Positions 18,050-24,300 of a stretch of 24,300 bases of DNA are shown in pieces. The notes under the pieces are model-generated. The model was given only the letters and a program-made list of their open reading frames with translations. It was not told the DNA's origin and did not search any database. The stretch covers positions 1-24,300 of the forward strand of contig WION01000687.1 in NCBI GenBank assembly GCA_015039365.1. The letters are read 5' to 3'. This DNA comes from Amanita rubescens (Eukaryota > Basidiomycota > Agaricomycetes > Agaricales > Amanitaceae). Numbering within the stretch: the stretch's first letter is position 1; every line of letters starts with the position of its first letter. A program made the position numbers and the translations under genes.

Positions 18050-20147
18050 CTAACCTCTGCCTTTTGCTCCTTCTGGCTTTATTTGCAAGCAATTGTGATG
18101 TATCAAGTTGAGAGCTTTCACCGCGTCTCTGCCTTCGATAACGCAAGAGATGTTAATCTCACTTGCGCCCTGGCTGATCATTTCAATGTTGACGTTCCCC
18201 TGTGCGAGCGTGGTGAACATTCTCCCGGCTATACCGACCATGTTGCGCATCTGTTTTCCGACAAGAGAGAGGATGGCCATGTCACGGTGAATAGAAACCT
18301 AAGATGTGTGATGAGTAAGGTGCACAACTACTAGGAGAAAACCTACAGTTCCACTCTTCCGCAACTCGTTGAGAAGCCGGTCAAACAATTTCTTGCCCAA
18401 CTTGTCTTCAAAAGCCATGCTGACGTGCACCTCACTTGTGCTGATCAAATCAACTACAAGCCCAAACCGGTCTAGTGTGCTGAAGATACCAGCCAGGAAA
18501 CCATGCGACACGCTCTTTCGGTTCGAGTTGACGTTGACTACGATGATGTGGTCCTTGATGGTAACAGCAGTTGGGAGACGTTTATGTTCCTGACCAGATG
18601 GAGAACGAGAGAGGCTCTTCAGAAGCGATAGTGGCGCAGGCTCTGGAATGCTTCTCGTGCCCAATCCCTCCTGCACTTCTGCGGGGTCCACATCAGGGTC
18701 CGGATGTATCACAGTCCCCCCACCACCAGGATTCTCGACGTTTTTAATCCTGATGGGTATCTTTCTCCTGATAACCTGTTCCATGGTAAACGGATGCACC
18801 ACTTCACTACCGTAGTATGTCAACTCTGCAGCCTCCTCTGGCGAGATTATAGAAATAAGGCGCGCAGTTGGCACTTTTCTGGGGTCGGCCGTGAATATCC
18901 CGTCGACCTCTTTCCATATTTGTAGTTCGGCCGCTTGGACGCCGACTGCGAGCAGTGCAGCAAGAAGGTCTGTGTAACCCCTTCCGACTTGGCGTAAAAG
19001 GGAACCAGGGACAGGACCAAAGTATCCTACACAGGGTAAGCGCAGTTTCCAGGATACAACATGCCGACGCACCAGTGACAACTGGTACGCGCGGCGCGCA
19101 CAGCTGAACCCTTTCTCCAACAGCCCGAGCAAGCTTATCATAAAAATCTTGACTGAGAGTTCCATCGAATGCCGCTTCCTGTTCATCCGACCATGGAACA
19201 ATATCCTCCAGTGAGACATATTCTGCATCAATACCCTTTCAGCAGACACACGTCAGCAACCATCCATTGACGCGTAAATTTGTCTCACCTGGTCGCGAAG
19301 GATGGCAGTCATAATTTTACATGCCAATTTTTCACCCAGTCCAATGATAGTGTCTCTGGACCTGGGAGATATTTCGTCTATGAGCTAGACACACAAGAGC
19401 CCGACATAAAGTAAGGAACAGTAGTCAAATTACGGATCTTAACAAAGAGAACCACAAAACATACTTTGGCAGCAAAAAGAAAGGTGCGCAACCACTCGCA
19501 ATCGCGATCTATTTCTGCTTCCAACTCTTTTAGGATGTCCGAGTCCCGAACGGCAGCGCGAGCTGCCGTTACATGTTCTTCTCGTAAAAGATCGATAGTT
19601 TTGACGAAATCCGGAACGGCATCAGCATGTTCGTTGAGTTGGGAAAAGGAGGTGAACGGCTGTGGTGACGTTGAGCGTGGAAATGATCCACTTCGTAATC
19701 TTGGGCTCAACTGGGGCGAATTCGAATTTGAGCCAAAGAGAGACGAGTCCCTTGAAATGGGTGTCGCCGCACCCGAACAGTGGCCGTTTACGGATTTGCT
19801 CGGCCGACGAAGAGCTTCTGAAGCGGCACGCAGCAACAGGTTCGTGGTCCCAAGCTCTTTTGTGGAACCCGAACGGGCAGAGCAGACAATGGCCACCTTG
19901 TACTCGTCAATGTAGTTTCTGGAATGATAAAATGCTCTGTTATCGGTTACCAGATGGCGAAGGCGACGTACGTTACTACGCCTGTAGCTATTTTGACGGG
20001 GAACTTGCCAACGCTTGTCCCTCCAAATTTTTGCACCAGCCATTTGGCAGATGGGTCGACGGTGTTTTGGTGCAGGTTAGGTGGCGTTCTAGGTGGAGAA
20101 GACGACGTAGATGAGCCTGTAGACGACGGTGACGACGTCCCAGACAT
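18050..20147 (-). CDS. HOM3: Aspartate kinase (aspartokinase)
   Basis: Six exons (20147-19972, 19918-19465, 19384-19289, 19235-19073, 19026-18347, 18298-18050) encode 605 residues. It phosphorylates aspartate, the first step toward threonine, methionine and isoleucine in fungi. The kinase domain opens with WLVQKFGGTSVGKF and continues with YKVAIVCSARSGSTK, LIDEISPRSRDTIIGLGEKL, VTGYFGPVPGSLLRQVGRGY and KEVDGIFTADPRKV. Two ACT regulatory regions follow: VNSNRKSVSHGFLAGIFSTL with LISTSEVHVSM, and MAILSLVGKQMRN with MISQGASEINISCVIEG. ACT domains normally give feedback inhibition, by threonine in yeast. A Ser-rich insert of about 75 residues sits inside the kinase domain. The Ser/Thr-rich N-terminus does not look like a targeting peptide. 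No frame breaks. The symbol is by analogy with yeast. Confidence 0.92.
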
Positions 20148-20567
20148 GTTTTTTTTGAGAGGATGATGTTCAGGTCAAAAATACAGTTTACGGCTATTAG
20201 GCGACATCGATTAGGCTTTGCCGTAACATCTTATCACCGTATACGCCCGAACTTCAAAATCTAAGGTGCGCCGTTGAAAGCAAAAGGATCTACGCCTAGA
20301 TTGATTAGAAATAATATTGAAGACCTAGTAGGAATTAAAATGTGGATTGTAGCAATACTTGGTGCTGACGGAATTATCGGGCAAGTATTCGGAGATCGGA
20401 GTCACTCGGACGACACGCTCGTCCATCATGTCCTATTCAATGTTCATGAAAGAAACATTTTGTGACGTCGCGAAGGTCAGACTTTCTCAGACACGACATG
20501 ACGCAGATACCCCTATCATCCGCGACATTCAGCTACAATTATAAACGACGAGCTATTACGGTTACCG
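20148..20567. other. Divergent spacer upstream of aspartate kinase
   Basis: No gene. It separates the minus-strand aspartate kinase from the plus-strand gene at 20568. It holds GAGTCAC (near 20398), containing the GCN4-type core TGACTC on the minus strand, and TGACGTC at 20463-20469, an ATF/CREB-type site. Control of amino-acid biosynthesis genes by GCN4-like factors is known in fungi, but these short matches could be chance. Confidence 0.3.
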
Positions 20568-21291
20568 ATGTACTCCGAGGCGAGGATGTCAACCATTGAT
20601 AGGCTGGCCGCGCAGTCGGAGGCCGTGCAGGATATGCTTATTCGACAGGCGTATGTATATCAGAGATCCACTAGTTTGCGTACTGATGCTATCCGCAGAG
20701 AAGATAGGGCTATTCGACGAGCCTGGAACTCTCATTTGATGCCTGGCGAATTTCTAATTTTACCGAACTATGCAGGGACCGGGGAACCGGTCTTCCCGCC
20801 CCATAGTTATTGGGCGGGTGGGGCAACCGCCGAAATGGTTTACGCAGCAAACAGTAAGCATCCCTCCAGCTAGTTTTGTATCCGTACTACGATGCTACTT
20901 TTGGCAGGTGAACAAATTGAGGAGATGATCCACCTCTTAGGCCTGACAGGTGGTGCAACCGAATTTGTCGGTGGACTGGGGAGGAAAGAAATATCTCGAA
21001 TTACACCTTGGTATACGCCCCGCGCCTCAGTAACACTCTACCACACAAGTATACTATAGCAATGTACATAGACGACTTCACGTTTGCAAAACTCTCGGAC
21101 TTGAAACCGCCTGTCACTATGACGGTTTTTCGCTGGACTCTAGATCTCGGAGCTGCAGGGGAAGCGACACCATGGCGTCCGATCCTCGTGTTACCGCTGT
21201 CCGTCGCCAGCTTATAATGTTAGGATCAAGAACAATGTCAGACCTATATGACACATCAGCAAATTATCAATATCAGGTTTTGGGACTTTGA
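20568..21291 (+). CDS. Protein of unknown function, 206 residues
   Basis: Three exons (20568-20853, 20908-21010, 21060-21291) joined by introns 20854-20907 (GTAAGC to GGCAG) and 21011-21059 (GTATAC to ATAG) keep one frame to TGA at 21289-21291. The N-terminus has a short helical stretch (TIDRLAAQSEAVQDMLIRQ) and a charged stretch RREDRAIRRAWNS. ILPNYAGTGEPVFPPHSYWA and a small helical segment EQIEEMIHLLGLTGG follow. I see no signal peptide, membrane segment or known motif. Exon 3 is the weakest part, because its frame is chosen only by the second intron. I do not recognise the family. Confidence 0.5.
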
Positions 21292-21357
21292 GTTTGGCAG
21301 GCTCTCGTTTCCGTGATTTGAGTTTGGTTTTCACTTCTCTCCCATCCCTCCTGACCA

Positions 21358-22163
21358 AGTATCCACTGCACACCATATCCTGCTGGTTAACGCTAATTTT
21401 TACCGCGCCCGGAATCTATTTGACTTGTCGCTGCCTTAGATGGCACAAAAATGTCCAAACGGAATGGAGACGTTCAAGTCGTCGATGTATGAATTATCCA
21501 ATCGTTGAAGTGACTAACTCACCGTTCGACTTGACAGCGACGAGGCTGGGAGCCTGAAGCAATCCTCAACTGGCTGGCACTATCTGGTTGGTGGCGCGAG
21601 GCGCGAGCCCATCTCGCCATCCTCCGACAGCACGACTGTCATGGCGCTGCACGAAATGATATCACAATTCGACTTGGACGCGCTCACGCACCGCAGTACA
21701 AGCCTAGATCCTGGAAAACTGGAATACATCAACAAGCACCATCTAATGCAAACTTGGTCATCACCGGAAGGATTACATGGTCTAGCTGAGTGAGACCGTG
21801 TTCCCGCACAGGTGAGTGTCAGCGCGAGTAGACATACCAACAATTAACGGTTCACCTCCCACAGTCGGTATACGAGTGTTGAAAACATCAAGCAGGCCAT
21901 TGCGCTCCTAGGGGTTCGTCTCGTATACCTTTTTTCTTTATATCTAATGCGACTGAAGGATGTCAAACCCCCAGGGTCGATTGACTAACATCCGCGACAT
22001 CCCGAAGCACGCACCGTATCTCTTCAACGACCCAGACTTGTCAACTGACGAAGCCAAGTCCATTTTGGAACGTGTTACGCCCGACCAACGTTTTCATCCA
22101 CCATCTTTACAACAGTTGCCGTTCGATGTCTTTCCCGGGAGTGGTGAGGGGCGTCAGCAGTAA
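21358..22163 (+). pseudogene. 3' fragment of a glutamyl-tRNA synthetase gene (mitochondrial type)
   Basis: The KMSKR ATP-binding motif of class I aminoacyl-tRNA synthetases lies at 21448-21462 in GTKMSKRNGDVQVVD. RRGWEPEAILNWLALSGW follows across a clean intron (21487-21537), then FDLDALTHRSTSLDP and LEYINKHHLMQTWSSPEG, typical of the GluRS anticodon-binding half. After introns 21812-21864 and 21914-21974 come RYTSVENIKQAIALLG and GRLTNIRDIPKHAPYLFNDP, ending with TAA at 22163. The N-terminal Rossmann half with the HIGH motif is absent upstream, where an unrelated gene sits. Frame changes are needed near 21385, 21590 and 21790, and the intron before KMSKR lacks a donor in the right phase. A truncated, decaying copy is the simplest reading. 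Confidence 0.6.
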
Positions 22164-22297
22164 ATGAAGCAGTGGGAGACAACACTTCTCCGAAAGTGGT
22201 ATCAGCTGACGTCAGAGCGCGAGCTAAGCGGCCGGGAGCGGAAATGGCCGGAAACTTTATAATCAATCGAAACAACTTTCACGTGTATGCAGCCATC

Positions 22298-23632
22298 ATG
22301 CTCACATCTAGCCACACCGTCTCAGTGTTCCCTCCCGAGATTCTCGACGAGATCATTGATCATCTTGACGACAAATCGACATTACTTTCCTTTGGCCTCG
22401 TTTGCAGACGAGCCCTTGTGAAAAGCCGACGTTGTCTCTTTTCCTCTCTCCAATTCACCAACCACAAAACTTTTGACAAGTTTTTGCGCCGTGCTGGTGC
22501 GCCATGGACCAGCTTTACTTTGGCTGTAAAAGAAATCCACCTCCAGGATGTGTTCCACCATAATTTCCGCTACCATAAAAAGTGGGACCCTACACAGGTT
22601 GCATCAAACCTCTGTAACGTCAAGTCACTAAGCATATCAGCACACAAGATGTCAAAAATTGGATGGAAGGTTGTACCACAGCCGGTTCTGGAAGTTATCT
22701 TCCAATTGAACTTGCATGATCTGCAGTTGGATGCTGTGGGTTACTGGCTCAAGGGAGAAACTGAGATGTTTTTCAGCCGGCTTCCACCTTCTATCAAAAC
22801 TTTTGCCTTTCGAAAGCTACGATTCGGATCCTTCAAACCAGACCTCTCCCACCATTTATCTTTATTTCCTCGCTCTTTCCAGTTCAGGATGCTTGATAAC
22901 TTCTCGCTTGTACTTCTGGGAGATGTATTGGATCCATCAATTAACCCAGGTGTCAATGTTACTGTTCAGGCCTTCCATATCCGACCTTATGATGACGATG
23001 TTCCTTTGACCCAGAGATTCTTGCATCACATTGGCCATTGTGTAGAGCAGCTTTTGGTTTCCTTTGATCACTATGGCCTTACTACCTTGCCAATGCATGG
23101 TATGCACATTTTTATTTGAACATATGTATGATATCTCAGTGAACAACTTTTAACAGATGGATCACCAAAATATTTGGACCCTGTTCAAGTCACCCAATGC
23201 ACCAATGTTAGAATTGTATACTTTGGGTTCACTAGACCTCCATGGAATGCTATTCAACAGCCTCCTTTGGTGTTGGCCATGTGGAAGATGTTGTTGACTC
23301 TTCCCTCTCCAAATGGTTTAGAGGAATTTTGGCTCAGGTTCACTTCCTATCAAGATTTGATAGAAGATCAATTGTCCTACCTAGGATTTTTTGAATCCCC
23401 AAATCTTCTTCACAAGTTAAGGTGCATGTTCCCAAATCTGAAGATAATCAAGATTATCATGGGTACTTTCCACTCTTCAACCAGTGATAGATCTCAGTTA
23501 TATTTCAAACTGTTACGGCAGGTGAAAGATTTGATAGCATTTGAAGAAATTGGTCTTGTGAAACTCATGGTGATAGATGTAGGCAAACATGTTGCATGTC
23601 ACTCTATAGTAGAGGGCTGTGGATATTTGTGA
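22298..23632 (+). CDS. F-box domain protein
   Basis: Two exons (22298-23099, 23157-23632) with one intron (GTATGC to ACAG) encode 425 residues. The F-box is at the N-terminus: VFPPEILDEIIDHLDDKSTL, then LVCRRALVKSRRCLFSSLQF. The remainder has weak leucine-rich repeats (LNLHDLQLDAVG, FRKLRFGSF, KLRCMFPNLKIIKI). The role is probably substrate selection for an SCF ubiquitin ligase; the target is unknown. An in-frame ATG also exists at 22172, adding 42 residues without F-box character. I prefer 22298 because related proteins start just before the F-box. The third codon positions are richer in A/T than in the aspartate kinase and NIPA genes, so this copy may be young or poorly expressed. Confidence 0.8.
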
Positions 23633-24260
23633 ATATACACAAGTTGCACTTGTTGATGCAAGTGGTAGCTTCCTCACATGCTCCTGAAGATCATCCAGCA
23701 TCCCTCCATTACCCTGTGATCCCCTATCTTGTGAATCCAGCAGTGCTACATCCATCAGTAAATTTTCAAAAAAAAGACAAAACATGCACACTCGAACTAG
23801 CCTTCCCACGTTTTGACTCTTGAGTCCACTCCAACCTCACTAATGACATCTTGATCTTTTCTGTCTCGTATCCGTCGTCGGGTCGAAGAAAGGTGACAGC
23901 CTATCGATGTGACCCAATTTGGAATTGAAAGCCCTCTTCTTCTGTCCAACCACTTTTTCGTCCAACTCCTGCGGCTGTTACGCAATTATCTCCATCGCCT
24001 GTTTTTATGTCCCGGGGACCACAGGCGAGGTGATGCGTCTCTTATTGGCCCTAAAAAAACCAACATCACGGTCTTGAATTTCATATCACAGATCCCAAAT
24101 GTCAGCCTAAAGACGAAAATACCAACTCAATACCATCAGAAACACAATCATCGCCTCTGTAAATTATTCTTTCGCTCCTCATTCCTGGGTCCTTCACCCC
24201 ATCTGCCCGCAAACCAGTCGAATCGCCTCCCAATCAGTCCAAAATTCACCTCGCGCCACC
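23633..24260. other. Intergenic stretch after the F-box gene
   Basis: No supported gene. A minus-strand frame at 23797-23985 encodes 62 very basic residues with no recognisable motif. The right part is C/T-rich and may be the promoter and leader of the gene starting at 24261. Confidence 0.35.
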
Positions 24261-24300
24261 ATGCCATGGAGCGGCCCATTTCACTGGCCATATGGATCCC
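24261..24300 (+). CDS. Possible start of a further gene (partial)
   Basis: GCGCCACCATGCC is a near-ideal translation start context. The frame reads MPWSGPFHWPYGS to the edge of the window, preceded by a pyrimidine-rich leader. Only 13 residues are visible and no family can be named. Confidence 0.3.
   Translation, partial: MPWSGPFHWPYGS

Noticed and set aside
21555..21660. A 40-base intron (donor near 21591) that would rescue the GluRS frame
   Set aside because: It is shorter than any other intron in the window and would remove residues that read like normal coding sequence, so a frame break is more likely.

Overview
This window looks like nuclear DNA of a mushroom-forming basidiomycete (Agaricomycetes). 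The genes are intron-rich, with GT-AG introns mostly of 44-64 bases, and a eukaryotic tRNA-Val(CAC) is present. Several products are fungal or eukaryotic: a heterotrimeric G-protein alpha subunit, a Tup1-type WD40 protein, a NIPA magnesium transporter, an exomer-type ChAPs protein, a fungal aspartate kinase and F-box proteins. All gene models were spliced by eye. Those called intact keep one frame across every intron, and their summed exon lengths are multiples of three.

Layout. 1-295 (+): 3' end of a G-alpha gene. 789-1613: an 825-bp DNA transposon with 94-bp perfect terminal inverted repeats and a perfect 9-bp target-site duplication, carrying two convergent tRNA-like units. 2150-3508 (-): F-box protein. 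4250-5607 (-): Tup1-like seven-blade WD40 protein without the Tup1 N-terminus. 6473-6827 (-): 80-residue secreted cysteine-rich protein. 7372-7444 (+): tRNA-Val. 7842-9557 (-): NIPA-type transporter. 9961-11207 (-): Hsp20 protein with a long disordered N-terminus. 11671-13050 (-): coiled-coil, serine-rich protein. 13278-14367 (-): broken F-box gene. About 15098-17882 (-): ChAPs (Bch1/Bud7/Chs6) gene with seven apparent single-base frame breaks. 18050-20147 (-): aspartate kinase. 20568-21291 (+): unrecognised 206-residue protein. About 21358-22163 (+): 3' fragment of a mitochondrial-type glutamyl-tRNA synthetase. 22298-23632 (+): F-box protein. 24261-24300 (+): possible start of another gene.

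This is a mixed neighbourhood, not a pathway cluster. Housekeeping genes (aspartate kinase, ChAPs, NIPA, Hsp20) are interspersed with fast-evolving lineage-specific genes (three F-box copies, one broken; a secreted small protein) and broken or truncated gene copies. I see no secondary-metabolite cluster, CRISPR array or defence system. The most unusual structure is the transposon with its internal convergent tRNA-like units. The second most unusual pattern is the clustering of frame breaks in three genes (13.3-17.8 kb and 21.3-21.8 kb), while genes between them read cleanly.
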